From: an uncultured Oscillospiraceae bacterium
GTDB taxonomy: Bacteria; Bacillota; Clostridia; Oscillospirales; Acutalibacteraceae
Assembly: GCA_905193585.1 (NCBI GenBank)
Contig: CAJJPG010000003.1
Span: forward strand, 1 to 39,552
DNA length: 39,552 nt
Direction: 5' to 3'
Position 1 is the stretch's first letter. Each line of letters opens with the position of its first letter. Position numbers and translations under genes: made by a program. Under the pieces are notes generated by a model, which was not told the origin of the DNA, did not search any database, and saw nothing but the letters and a program-made list of their open reading frames with translations. This document shows positions 24,120 to 31,673 of the stretch, in pieces.

Positions 24120-24956
24120 TTGCAAAAGCGAGTTGTTGCAATAAGTGATATTTCCTGTCTCGGGAAATGCTCGCTCACGGTCGCGCTGCCCATAATTTCG
24201 GCAGCGGGAATTGAAACCGCCGTTATTCCCACGGCGGTGCTTTCAACCCACACGGGCGGCTTTAAAAATTATACATTTAAGGATATGTCGCCCGATATGG
24301 TAGCCATAGCCCGCCACTGGAAAAAGGAGGGCGTTACCGCCGACGCGGTTTACACAGGCTACCTGTGCTCAAAGCAGCAAATTTATTTGGCGCTGGAGGC
24401 CGCCCGCCTTATAAGCCGCCCCGATACAAAGCTTATAGCCGACCCCGTTATGGCGGATAACGGCAGGCTTTACCGCGGTTTTGAACCCGATTTTCCCGAT
24501 TATATGCTTAAATTATGCGCCGCGGCGGATATTATAACACCTAACATTACCGAAGCCTGCCTTATGCTGGGGTGCGAATATAAGGAGCCGCCGTATGACG
24601 AAAATTATATAAAGGCGCTGCTAGGCGGACTTTATTTGAAGGCCCACGCCGATATTGTGCTGACGGGCGTCAGCTTTGACGAAAGAAAAATCGGCGCCGC
24701 CGTTTTTGACGGCGAAACCGCCGCATATGTATTTGCCGAGCGCGTTCCCGTAGCTTACCACGGTACGGGGGATATTTTTACAAGCACGCTTACCGCCGCA
24801 TATCTTCGCGACCGCAGCTTAAAATCCGCCGCGCAGATAGCGGCTAATTTCACCGCGCGCTGCATAAAAAAGGCGCTGACCGATAACCGCGAGGAGCGCT
24901 TTGGGGTAGACTTTGAAACGCAAATACCCTACCTTATTAAATATTTGGAGCTGTGA
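24120..24956 (+). CDS. Pyridoxamine/pyridoxal kinase (PdxY/ThiD family)
   Basis: 278 residues of the ribokinase superfamily. The N-terminus KRVVAISDISCLGKCSLTVALPI and VIPTAVLSTHTGGFKNYTF match pyridoxamine kinases, and the C-terminal YHGTGDIFTSTLTAA is the phosphotransfer motif, with Asp in GTGD as base. It starts at TTG 24120, one base after the nth stop, with GGGAGTG upstream. It phosphorylates vitamin B6 vitamers to make PLP; a hydroxymethylpyrimidine kinase role is the alternative. It is followed one base later by tcdA. Confidence 0.85.
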   Translation: MQKRVVAISDISCLGKCSLTVALPIISAAGIETAVIPTAVLSTHTGGFKNYTFKDMSPDMVAIARHWKKEGVTADAVYTGYLCSKQQIYLALEAARLISRPDTKLIADPVMADNGRLYRGFEPDFPDYMLKLCAAADIITPNITEACLMLGCEYKEPPYDENYIKALLGGLYLKAHADIVLTGVSFDERKIGAAVFDGETAAYVFAERVPVAYHGTGDIFTSTLTAAYLRDRSLKSAAQIAANFTARCIKKALTDNREERFGVDFETQIPYLIKYLEL

Positions 24957-24957
24957 T

Positions 24958-25659
24958 ATGCGCGAAGAACTTTTAAGAACCGCCTCGCTTATAGGCGAAA
25001 AAGGAATAGATAAGCTTTCACACTCCGCCGCCGCTGTTTTCGGGCTTGGGGGCGTGGGGTCGTATGCCGCCGAGGCGCTTGTGCGCTCAGGGCTCGGCAC
25101 GGTTTATATTTACGATAACGATACGGTTGCAAAAAGCAACATAAACCGCCAGCTTATAGCGCTTAATTCAACAGTCGGTAAAAACAAAACCGATATAGCC
25201 GCCGCAAGGTACAGGGATATTAACCCCGAGTGCAATATAATTCCCGTTTGCGAATTTATAACGCCCGAAAGCGAAATACCTTTTGAGAAATTCGACGTTA
25301 TGATAGACGCGGTGGATAACGTGACCGCAAAGCTTTTTTTAGCCGAGCAGGCGTATAAAAGAAAAATCCCCCTGATAAGCGTTATGGGAACGGGCAATAA
25401 AACCGACCCCACGCGCATCAGGGTGACAGATATATCAAAAACAAGCGTTTGCCCCTTAGCGCGGGTTATGCGCTATGAGCTTAAAAAACGCGGCGTTTCG
25501 GGGGTTACCGCCGTTTGGAGCGACGAGCCGCCCATAAAGCCGCAGGATTGCGGCGAATACCGCAGCACAGGCAGGGTAAGCCCCGCCAGTATGGCGCCCG
25601 TGCCCGGCGCTGCGGGGCTTACCGCCGCCGCCGAGGCAATAAAAAGGCTTACGGTGTAA
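24958..25659 (+). CDS. tcdA: tRNA threonylcarbamoyladenosine dehydratase TcdA (ThiF/HesA family)
   Basis: An E1-like ATPase that dehydrates t6A37 of tRNA to the cyclic form. The nucleotide motif GLGGVGS is at 29-35, the conserved NINRQ at 61-65 and the later D-x-VDN motif (MIDAVDNVTAK). 233 residues from the ATG at 24958, preceded by TTGGAG; the ATG at 24913 lies inside the kinase gene and lacks a ribosome site. E. coli TcdA is slightly longer. Its 3' end overlaps the convergent LacI-family gene by 11 bases. Confidence 0.88.
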   Translation: MREELLRTASLIGEKGIDKLSHSAAAVFGLGGVGSYAAEALVRSGLGTVYIYDNDTVAKSNINRQLIALNSTVGKNKTDIAAARYRDINPECNIIPVCEFITPESEIPFEKFDVMIDAVDNVTAKLFLAEQAYKRKIPLISVMGTGNKTDPTRIRVTDISKTSVCPLARVMRYELKKRGVSGVTAVWSDEPPIKPQDCGEYRSTGRVSPASMAPVPGAAGLTAAAEAIKRLTV

Positions 25660-26605
25660 GAGAAGATTCCCGCCGAATAAGCCGCGCCGAAAAACAGTAC
25701 TCTTTTTGCGGCGTTTTTCCGTCCAGAATTTCAAAAACGCTTTCCGCGGCGGTTTCGGCAATTTCTTCGTTCATAAAATCAACAGTTGAAAGACTCGGCA
25801 CAAAATACTCGGAGTGGGGAATATTATCCATTCCGAGTATTTTTATCTGCCCCGGTACGGAAATATTTTTTTCGCTTAAAAAGCGCATTGCGCCGAGCGC
25901 CATATCGTCATATGCGCAAATAAGCGCCTCGGGCAGCGCGCCCGAAGAATAAAGCTCCCGCGCCGCCGCGTACCCGCCTTTTTCAAAGCGCTCGGGTACG
26001 GTAAGTATGTATTTTTCATCCGCTTTGCCGAAAATTTCCGCAACAATTTTTTTGAAAACGGCAAGTTTTGCGGCGGTATGCTCCTCGCCTATAAAGCCAA
26101 TGCGGGAAACGCCCGAGCTTTTAAAATCAAGCGCGGCTGTTTTTAAGGCGGATTCATAATCAAGGCGTATAGTAACGTCGGCGTTTTCGATATGATCGCC
26201 TACCGAAATTATCGGGGTTTCATGGGAGGGGAGAGTAATGCCGGAGTCTATCAGAATAATTGCGTCGGCAGAGGAATATTTTTCGTAGTAATCCGTTTTT
26301 TCCAAAGCGACGGCATGCGAAAACTCGCTTGACGCAATGCAAAGCTCACAGCCCCGCGCCTGAAGTCGGCGCTGCAGCGCAAAGCACAGCTCCGAGTAAT
26401 ACCGACTGTTGACCTCGGGGCAGATAACGGCCGCTACGAATTTAGGGTATTTTGCGTTGAAAAATTTTTTAAAACAGCCGTTTTCCCGTGCTATTCGGAA
26501 AATTTCTTCCCTTGTTTGCTCGTTTATATCGCCGCTCATTGAAAATGCTTTTGACGCGGTGGAAACCGCCACGTTCGCAAGTTTGGCAAGCTTTGAGAGA
26601 GTCAT
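25649..26605 (-). CDS. LacI/GalR-family transcriptional regulator
   Basis: 318 residues. The N-terminal helix-turn-helix reads TLSKLAKLANVAVSTASKAFS, followed by the hinge (INEQTREEIFRIARENG) and a periplasmic-binding-protein-like effector domain with LICAYDDMALGAMRFL and VPSLSTVDF. The effector is probably a sugar, but which one cannot be told. It is divergent from a DMT transporter, the likely target, and a 17-base palindrome lies between them. Confidence 0.88.
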   Translation of the reverse strand: MTLSKLAKLANVAVSTASKAFSMSGDINEQTREEIFRIARENGCFKKFFNAKYPKFVAAVICPEVNSRYYSELCFALQRRLQARGCELCIASSEFSHAVALEKTDYYEKYSSADAIILIDSGITLPSHETPIISVGDHIENADVTIRLDYESALKTAALDFKSSGVSRIGFIGEEHTAAKLAVFKKIVAEIFGKADEKYILTVPERFEKGGYAAARELYSSGALPEALICAYDDMALGAMRFLSEKNISVPGQIKILGMDNIPHSEYFVPSLSTVDFMNEEIAETAAESVFEILDGKTPQKEYCFSARLIRRESSLTP

Positions 26606-26622
26606 TTTAAGCCACCCCGAAA

Positions 26623-26639
26623 ACCGAAAATTTTTCGGT
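26623..26639. promoter_or_regulatory. Candidate operator between lacI-like and DMT genes
   Basis: The palindrome ACCGAAAA-T-TTTTCGGT has 8-bp perfect arms around a central T. It is 18 bases before the regulator start and 70 before the transporter start, where an autoregulatory LacI operator would lie. Typical LacI operators have a central CG, which this one lacks, so it could also be a simple hairpin. Confidence 0.4.
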
Positions 26640-26708
26640 GCGCAATCGGTTGAATAAATATGCGCGCCATGATACTATAATATCAAATTTTCGGGGGGGA
26701 CTGTCAAT

Positions 26709-27602
26709 ATGATTTATGTTTATCTTTTATCGATTTTAATTGCGCGTGTGGTTCAGGCGGTTTTCAGCAAAATGTCAAGCAACAAGGCGGGGAATATTGC
26801 CGTTACGGTAAGGTATACAGCCTATCAGTATACCTTGTCGGCGGTTTTGGGGCTTGTGCTGGTGCTGGGCAGTCTGTCGGGGCTTAAAATTGACCTGCCT
26901 ACCGCGGCAATAGCGCTTTTATCGGGCGCGTCGCTCTTTTTCAGCACTTTTTTCAGCATTTACGGAATGAAAAGCGGCACGGTGAGCCTGGTTTCCATGT
27001 TCTCCACCGCCGGACTGCTGGTTCCCGTAGCGGCGGGCGTTTTTTTGTTTGACCAGCCTGTAAGCCTTTTGCAGGGCGTGGGCACCGCCGTGTTTTTTGT
27101 TTCGGCTTGGCTGCTTATTAAAAATTCCGAAAATACATACAACGGTTTCAGCCTTAAAACCTTTCTTCTGCTCATGGGCGCAATGCTTGCAAACGGGCTT
27201 ACAATGCTTGCGCAGCAAATGTATACCCATTATGTGCCGAACGGAAGCATAAGCCTGTTTTCGCTTTTATCTTTCGGAATTGCGGCTGCGGCGGGGTATC
27301 CCGCGGCGCTTATTCTGGGCAGACGTCAGGCGGAGGCAGACGGCGGAGAAAAGGTTAGGCTCGGGAAAACGCTGTATATCTGCGGGGCGGCGCTGGCTGC
27401 CGCGGTGTTTGTTATAAATCAGTTTGCAACAGAGCTGACCGCGCTTTTGCCGCCTGTTTTCCTTTTTACGTTTATAAACGGCGGCGGCACGGTAATATCA
27501 ACCATTGTTGCGGCGGCAATGTATAAGGAAAAACTTTCGATTTACAGTATTTTGGGCGTAATAATCGGCATAGGCGCTATGGTTATTATAAAACTTTGCT
27601 GA
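26709..27602 (+). CDS. DMT-superfamily transporter (EamA type)
   Basis: 297 residues with about ten hydrophobic segments in two EamA halves; the second half ends AAMYKEKLSIYSILGVIIGIGAMVIIK. A GGGGG stretch lies 10 bases before the ATG. The exported compound is unknown. Divergence from the LacI-family regulator suggests the pair is a small regulated unit, perhaps for a sugar or nucleoside-type compound. Confidence 0.82.
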   Translation: MIYVYLLSILIARVVQAVFSKMSSNKAGNIAVTVRYTAYQYTLSAVLGLVLVLGSLSGLKIDLPTAAIALLSGASLFFSTFFSIYGMKSGTVSLVSMFSTAGLLVPVAAGVFLFDQPVSLLQGVGTAVFFVSAWLLIKNSENTYNGFSLKTFLLLMGAMLANGLTMLAQQMYTHYVPNGSISLFSLLSFGIAAAAGYPAALILGRRQAEADGGEKVRLGKTLYICGAALAAAVFVINQFATELTALLPPVFLFTFINGGGTVISTIVAAAMYKEKLSIYSILGVIIGIGAMVIIKLC

Positions 27603-27632
27603 AAAACAGAAAAAAATAAAAAAGTTAGATTT

Positions 27633-27675
27633 TGTTGTAATAACAACATACCTCCCACGGTGCGGCTGATATAAT
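27633..27675 (+). promoter_or_regulatory. Activator-type palindrome and -10 of the ferredoxin-type gene
   Basis: The palindrome TGTTGT-AATA-ACAACA (27633-27648) is followed by a perfect -10 TATAAT (27670-27675), but no good -35 is found at 16-18 bp. If transcription starts near 27682, the palindrome is centred at about -41.5, the place where class II activators of the CRP/FNR family bind. The regulator itself is not in this window. Confidence 0.5.
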
Positions 27676-27703
27676 AGAGCCATACCAAGGGAGGTAATTT
27701 AAA

Positions 27704-28408
27704 ATGATAAGAAAAATTATAAGCATAGACGAAGAAAAATGCAACGGCTGCGGCGCCTGCGCAAACGCATGCCACGAGGGCGCCATCGGCATGGTAAACG
27801 GCAAGGCAAAGCTATTGCGCGACGACTACTGCGACGGCTTGGGCGACTGCCTGCCTGCATGCCCCACGGGAGCCATAACCTTTGTTGAGCGCGAGGCGGC
27901 GGCATATGACGAGGCGGCGGTTGCGGCAAACAAGGCGAAAAAAGAAAAAGCACCGCTGCCGTGCGGATGTCCCGGAACGGCAAGCCGCAGCATAAAGCAC
28001 TCAGAAAAAGCGGGAAAGGCAGAGCAGGGCGCCGAATACGCCGAAAGTCGGCTTTCGCAATGGCCCGTACAAATAAAGCTGGTGCCCGTAAACGCGCCCT
28101 ATTTTAACGGTGCGAAGCTGCTTATTGCGGCGGATTGCACGGCATACGCCTACGCCGCGTTTCATGAAAAATTTATAAAAGGGCACATAACGCTTGTGGG
28201 CTGCCCCAAGCTTGACGGTGTGGATTACTCCGAAAAGCTGACCGAAATAATTGCGAATAACGATATTAAGAGCGTTACCGTGGTGCGAATGGAGGTTCCC
28301 TGCTGCGGCGGACTTGAAGCCGCTGCGAAAACCGCACTGCAAAACAGCGGAAAGTTTATTCCGTGGCAGGTGGTTACAATTTCCACCGACGGCGAAATTT
28401 TAGAATAA
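27704..28408 (+). CDS. Ferredoxin-type 4Fe-4S protein (234 aa)
   Basis: The N-terminus carries one complete cluster motif, C13-C16-C19-C23, and a second, C43-C49-C53-P, of the form CxxLGxC with fewer Cys. A Lys/Ala-rich linker (about 65-105) leads to a C-terminal domain with LIAADCTAYAY, GCPKLDG and VPCCGG, further Cys-containing motifs that could hold metal or act in redox. In Clostridia this architecture is common near Crp/Fnr regulators and stress or hydroxylamine-reductase genes, but no partner is present here. AAGGGAGGT precedes the ATG. Confidence 0.8.
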   Translation: MIRKIISIDEEKCNGCGACANACHEGAIGMVNGKAKLLRDDYCDGLGDCLPACPTGAITFVEREAAAYDEAAVAANKAKKEKAPLPCGCPGTASRSIKHSEKAGKAEQGAEYAESRLSQWPVQIKLVPVNAPYFNGAKLLIAADCTAYAYAAFHEKFIKGHITLVGCPKLDGVDYSEKLTEIIANNDIKSVTVVRMEVPCCGGLEAAAKTALQNSGKFIPWQVVTISTDGEILE

Positions 28409-28414
28409 AGTTTA

Positions 28415-28442
28415 TTGACAAAGAGATAAGCGGCGGTATAAT
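28415..28442 (+). promoter_or_regulatory. Consensus sigma-A promoter next to the HD gene
   Basis: A perfect TTGACA (28415-28420) and a perfect TATAAT (28437-28442) are separated by 16 bp. The predicted start, 6-7 bases after the -10, is at about 28449, the A of the gene's ATG. No Shine-Dalgarno sequence lies before that ATG. Confidence 0.7.
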
Positions 28443-28448
28443 ATTAAT

Positions 28449-28946
28449 ATGAGAAATACGGATTTCATAAATATTATTACCGCCGCCGCGGCGCATTCGC
28501 GGCTTTCAAAAACAGCCCTTTTTATTCAGCACGGGAGCACCCCGTGCCTTTTGCACTGCATTGCCGTAGCGTACTACTGCTACCGACTGGCAGAGCGCTT
28601 TAAGCCGCTTAAAAGCCATGAAACCGAGCTTGTGCGCGGGGCGCTTTTGCATGATTATTTTCTTTATGACTGGCATATACCCGATAAAAACAGACCCATG
28701 CACGGCAGATACCACCCAAGCGCGGCGCTTAAAAACGCCGAAGAGGATTTTGAGTTGAGCGACAGGGAGCGGGATATTATTAAAAAGCATATGTTTCCGC
28801 TGACATTTACGCCGCCGACATACAAAGAGAGTCTTTTGGTCTGCCTTGTGGATAAAGGCTGCTCAATATATGAAATTTTTGCCGCAAAGACCTATAAAAA
28901 CAGGCAGATAAGGGAAGCGTTTGAGCGGATAAGGGAGAAAAATTAA
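28449..28946 (+). CDS. HD-domain phosphohydrolase-like protein
   Basis: 165 residues. The metal-binding residues of the HD family are visible: H36 (LLHCIAVAY), H68-D69 (ALLHDYFLYDW), H85 and H89 (MHGRYH), and a later conserved KKHMFPL. The N-terminus before FIQHG has the length usual for the family, which supports the ATG at 28449 even though it has no ribosome site. The substrate is unknown; HD enzymes act on nucleotides or related phosphates. Its last 4 bases overlap the convergent XRE gene. Confidence 0.82.
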   Translation: MRNTDFINIITAAAAHSRLSKTALFIQHGSTPCLLHCIAVAYYCYRLAERFKPLKSHETELVRGALLHDYFLYDWHIPDKNRPMHGRYHPSAALKNAEEDFELSDRERDIIKKHMFPLTFTPPTYKESLLVCLVDKGCSIYEIFAAKTYKNRQIREAFERIREKN

Positions 28947-29161
28947 AGGTTTACCCTCGGATTATCCGTTCGGTTTAAAAGGTAATCCACGGAAACATTA
29001 TAAAAATCGGCAATCTTAATAAGCGTGTAGATGGGAATATCGATTTCCCCGCGCTCGTAGTTGCTGTATACCCGCTGACTGCAGGAAAGAATTTTACCCA
29101 TTTGGGTCTGGGTTATGTCGTTGTCCTCTCTGAGATCCCTTATTCTCGGATAAAGCGGCAT
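28943..29161 (-). CDS. Small XRE-family transcriptional regulator (72 aa)
   Basis: A stand-alone Cro/C1-type helix-turn-helix: MPLYPRIRDLREDND, then ITQTQMGKILSCSQRVYSNYERGE and the C-terminal FYNVSVDYLLNRT. The start at 29161 has GGAGG 6 bases before it; the longer frame to 29293 lacks this support and runs through hairpins. It has no effector domain, so it probably acts by simple binding. It is divergent from the 90-aa membrane protein gene, whose promoter holds a palindrome. Confidence 0.85.
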   Translation of the reverse strand: MPLYPRIRDLREDNDITQTQMGKILSCSQRVYSNYERGEIDIPIYTLIKIADFYNVSVDYLLNRTDNPRVNL

Positions 29162-29311
29162 AGTATACCTCCGTATTTGTTTACCGAACACGTTTTTTTG
29201 AGCGTGCCGACTTTTCGCCACGCTCTTGGCGGGAATGCCGCTCGCTCGAAAATCAAAGATTTTCGGACTGCACTCCCTACTCTTGCGGAACACACAGAAA
29301 ATAATTCGCTA
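29162..29311. other. Hairpin-rich region between the XRE gene and the small membrane protein
   Basis: The non-coding segment has an inverted repeat GAGCGTG...CACGCTC (29200-29225) next to a T7 run and a perfect hairpin CGAAAATC-AAA-GATTTTCG (29247-29265). I see no gene here. The first hairpin would lie in the leader of the XRE mRNA; whether it regulates translation is unknown. Confidence 0.4.
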
Positions 29312-29339
29312 TTGACTTTAGCGGAAAATCCGCTAAAAT
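29312..29339 (+). promoter_or_regulatory. Promoter whose spacer is an operator-like palindrome
   Basis: TTGACT (29312-29317) and TAAAAT (29334-29339) are 16 bp apart. The spacer and flanking bases form TTTAGCGGA-AAA-TCCGCTAAA (29317-29337), a perfect 9-bp inverted repeat. A bound repressor would cover both promoter elements. The divergent small XRE regulator is the natural candidate. Confidence 0.55.
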
Positions 29340-29378
29340 AATATGTAGGAAAATAAAATACGGGGAAGTTGTAAAAAA

Positions 29379-29651
29379 ATGGAGTATATTGCGGTAGGAA
29401 TACTGGTATTGCTGTTTGCTGCAATGCTTGTTGTAAAATTTATTGCTTTTATTGTTCCTCACCATAACGACAGCCGATATTTTATTATGGAAATGCGGCG
29501 CGCGGAGTCACGGGGGGAGTATTTATACTGGCGCAGGCAGCTGCGGTGCCACCGCCTTTGCTTACTGCCCTTTGTAAACAGCGGAAACGCCGAAAATTTT
29601 TACGACGCCGTATTCGGAAGACACGAAAAAGTCCCGAAGAAAAGGGATTGA
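29379..29651 (+). CDS. Small single-span membrane protein (90 aa)
   Basis: One hydrophobic helix at about 4-29 is followed by a basic tail with RYFIMEMRRAESRGEYLYWRRQLRCHR and a further short region ending KKRD. No family is recognised. CGGGGAAG precedes the ATG by about 11 bases. The likely regulated promoter at 29312-29339 and the terminator at 29701-29745 support it as a real single-gene unit. Confidence 0.6.
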   Translation: MEYIAVGILVLLFAAMLVVKFIAFIVPHHNDSRYFIMEMRRAESRGEYLYWRRQLRCHRLCLLPFVNSGNAENFYDAVFGRHEKVPKKRD

Positions 29652-29671
29652 AGCATAAACCGAAGCGGTGT

Positions 29672-29692
29672 TTCGTCTAATATCTACTGTAC
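29672..29692 (-). repeat. Second-family heptad array F
   Basis: On the minus strand it reads GTACAGT, AGATATT, AGACGAA: three 7-base units of the type seen at 21285-21319. It lies between the end of the small membrane protein gene and the terminator. Confidence 0.45.
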
Positions 29693-29700
29693 AAAAAGAA

Positions 29701-29745
29701 TCCCCCACGGGAAAAAACGCAAAATTGCATTTTTCCCGTGGGGGA
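29701..29745. terminator. Bidirectional rho-independent terminator
   Basis: The 16-bp perfect stem TCCCCCACGGGAAAAA (29701-29716) pairs with 29730-29745, and the loop region can pair further as GCAA/TTGC. T-rich sequence follows on both strands. It separates the small membrane protein gene from the convergent 2-hydroxyacid dehydrogenase. Confidence 0.85.
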
Positions 29746-29765
29746 AGTTTATTGTATTTTACAAT

Positions 29766-30719
29766 TTACACTATTCTGTTTTGGGGGCTGCCGCTTAAAT
29801 AAGCGGCTATATTCCCGCTTACAATATCCAAAAGCCGCAGTCTTGTAGGCAACGGCGCCCATGCGGTGTGCGGGGTGATTATTATATTCGGCGCGTCTGT
29901 AAGCGGGCAATCGGGCGGCATGGGCTCGCTTGTCAGCACATCTATTGCCGCGCCCGAAAGCTTGCCGCCTTGAAGGGCGGCAAAAAGCGCGTTTTCATCC
30001 ACCGTGCCGCCGCGCGAGGTGTTTATAAAGAAAGCTCCGTCACGCATTTTCGCAAAAGCCGCGGCGTTCATCATTTTCTCACTTTGCGGGTTTAAGGGGC
30101 AGTGCAGCGTTACAATATCGCTGTTTTCAAGCAGCGTATCAAGCCCCACGAATTTGGTTTTGCCGTTTTCGCGCACGGTTCTTGTATGCACCAAAACCTT
30201 CATACCAAGCCCCTCGGCAGCTTTTTCCACCGCTTTGCCTATATTACCGTAGCCCACTATTCCGAGGGTCTTGCCGTATACCTCGTCGCCCGAAAAGATA
30301 AGCGGAGAAAAAACGCCCGAGCGTTTCCACCCGCCCTGTTTTACAAAGGCGTCGTACTGCGGAATTTTGGTGTAATGCATAAGAATATAGCCTATAACCT
30401 GCTGGGTCACGGCGTTTGTAGAGTAGCTGCCCGCATTGCAAACGGTAATTCCCTTTTCCTTTGCGGCGGCAATATCTATATTATTATAGCCCGTGGCGAA
30501 AAGCCCTATATAGCGTAAATTAGGCGCGGCGTTCATAATTTCCCTGTCAATAACCGTTTTGTTGCAGAGTATTATGTCCTTATCCGCTGCCGCCGTCAGC
30601 AGCTCTTCGCGGGTAATATTGTCGAATTTTGTCACCTTGCCGAATTTATCGAAGACATCAAGCGGCAGGTCTCCGTTTGATTCAAGGGTTGCGGTATCAG
30701 TTAAGAGGAGCTGCATCAT
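29766..30719 (-). CDS. D-2-hydroxyacid dehydrogenase (glycerate-dehydrogenase-like)
   Basis: 317 residues. Rossmann motif GYGNIGKAV at 156-164, catalytic R236 (NTSRGG), E265 and H284 (ITPHTAW) are all present, and LRYIGLFATGYNNIDIAAA is the family signature. It resembles HprA/2-ketogluconate-type dehydrogenases more than the LdhA at 21326-22303, and glycerate or a related acid is a plausible substrate. Two consecutive ATGs (30719 and 30716) could start it. It overlaps the DUF896 gene by 23 bases. Confidence 0.85.
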   Translation of the reverse strand: MMQLLLTDTATLESNGDLPLDVFDKFGKVTKFDNITREELLTAAADKDIILCNKTVIDREIMNAAPNLRYIGLFATGYNNIDIAAAKEKGITVCNAGSYSTNAVTQQVIGYILMHYTKIPQYDAFVKQGGWKRSGVFSPLIFSGDEVYGKTLGIVGYGNIGKAVEKAAEGLGMKVLVHTRTVRENGKTKFVGLDTLLENSDIVTLHCPLNPQSEKMMNAAAFAKMRDGAFFINTSRGGTVDENALFAALQGGKLSGAAIDVLTSEPMPPDCPLTDAPNIIITPHTAWAPLPTRLRLLDIVSGNIAAYLSGSPQNRIV

Positions 30720-30918
30720 CCTTGCGCCTTACCTTTCTTTTGGTGCCGTCAGGCTCTAATATATATGTGTTTTCAAGCTGGGCGATAAGGCTTTGCTTGT
30801 AGGCGTTTATATACTCGCCGCGCAGTTTTAGCTGCTCCGCTTTTTCTTCCTCTGTCAGCCCCTCTGCCTTTTGCTTTCTTGCAAGCTCGTTTATTCGGGC
30901 AATCTGCTCTTTTGTCAT
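30697..30918 (-). CDS. DUF896 family small protein (YnzC/UPF0291-like)
   Basis: 73 residues. The helical N-terminal half reads MTKEQIARINELARKQKAEG, then LTEEEKAEQLKLRGEYI, the DUF896 pattern, and the protein ends in a basic tail. GGTGG lies 6 bases before the ATG. The family is small, cytosolic and of unclear function; Bacillus YnzC is in the SOS operon, which does not hold here. The start lies 16 bases from array C1. Confidence 0.88.
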   Translation of the reverse strand: MTKEQIARINELARKQKAEGLTEEEKAEQLKLRGEYINAYKQSLIAQLENTYILEPDGTKRKVRRKDDAAPLN

Positions 30919-30933
30919 AAATCCACCACTTTT

Positions 30934-30968
30934 TTAATGCGTAATGCGGAATGCGTAATGCGTAATTA
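30934..30968 (+). repeat. Heptad array C1 (five units)
   Basis: Five contiguous heptamers TTAATGC, GTAATGC, GGAATGC, GTAATGC, GTAATTA. It is the left member of an inverted pair with C2. The spacer between them (30969-31031) holds no gene. Confidence 0.7.
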
Positions 30969-31031
30969 TTTATATTTGATTTGCAGCCGGGCAATAAAAA
31001 GAAAAGTCCGTTGCAGCAGGTAACATTTCTT

Positions 31032-31066
31032 TAATTCCGAATTACGAATTCAACATTCCGAATTAT
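31032..31066 (-). repeat. Heptad array C2 (inverted partner of C1)
   Basis: On the minus strand it reads ATAATTC, GGAATGT, TGAATTC, GTAATTC, GGAATTA: five units in register. Two bases separate it from the recR stop. Confidence 0.7.
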
Positions 31067-31068
31067 AT

Positions 31069-31671
31069 TCAGATTTCGTTTCTTCCCTCAAGTGCGCGGG
31101 CAAGGGTATATTCGTCGGCATATTCAAGGTCGCCGCCCACGGGTATGCCGTAGGCAAGGCGTGTCACCTTAATGCCGAGCGGCTTTATTAGGCGGGATAA
31201 ATAGCTGGCGGTCGCTTCCCCCTCAACCGTGGGGTTGGTAGCCATTATTATTTCGGTCACGCCGCTGTCGGAAAGGCGCGCCATAAGCTCCTTTATTCGC
31301 AGCTGCTCGGGGCCTATGCCGTCAAGCGGGGAAATTACCCCGTGCAAAACGTGGTAGGTGCCGTTATATTCCCGCGTGCGCTCAAACGCCATTACGTCCT
31401 TCGGCTCGGCAACAACGCATATCACGCTGTGGTCGCGCTCGGTATCGGCGCAAATAGCGCAGGTGTCCATATCCGTAAGTGCCTGGCATACCTTGCAGAA
31501 ATGTATTTTTCGCCGCGCGTTAACAAGCGCCTCGGCAAATTTTTCGGCGCGCTCGGGCGGCTGCTCCAAAATGCTGTAAGCCAGGCGCTGCGCGGTTTTC
31601 CTGCCAATGCCCGGCAGCCGCTCAAACTGGGCTATAAGCTCGGTAAGCGGCACAATACTGTTTTTAGCCAT
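31069..31671 (-). CDS. recR: Recombination protein RecR
   Basis: A 200-residue partner of RecF and RecO in RecA loading at gaps. The helix-hairpin-helix LPGIGRKTAQRLA is at 19-31, the C4 zinc motif is C59, C62, C71, C74, and a TOPRIM domain with VVAEPKDVMAFERT follows. It lies 2 bases after ybaB and forms the conserved dnaX-ybaB-recR cluster. Confidence 0.96.
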   Translation of the reverse strand: MAKNSIVPLTELIAQFERLPGIGRKTAQRLAYSILEQPPERAEKFAEALVNARRKIHFCKVCQALTDMDTCAICADTERDHSVICVVAEPKDVMAFERTREYNGTYHVLHGVISPLDGIGPEQLRIKELMARLSDSGVTEIIMATNPTVEGEATASYLSRLIKPLGIKVTRLAYGIPVGGDLEYADEYTLARALEGRNEI

Positions 31672-31673
31672 TA

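Noticed and set aside
23480..24253. 257-codon minus-strand frame across nth and the kinase gene
   Set aside because: Both real genes on the other strand have full catalytic motifs; this frame has none.
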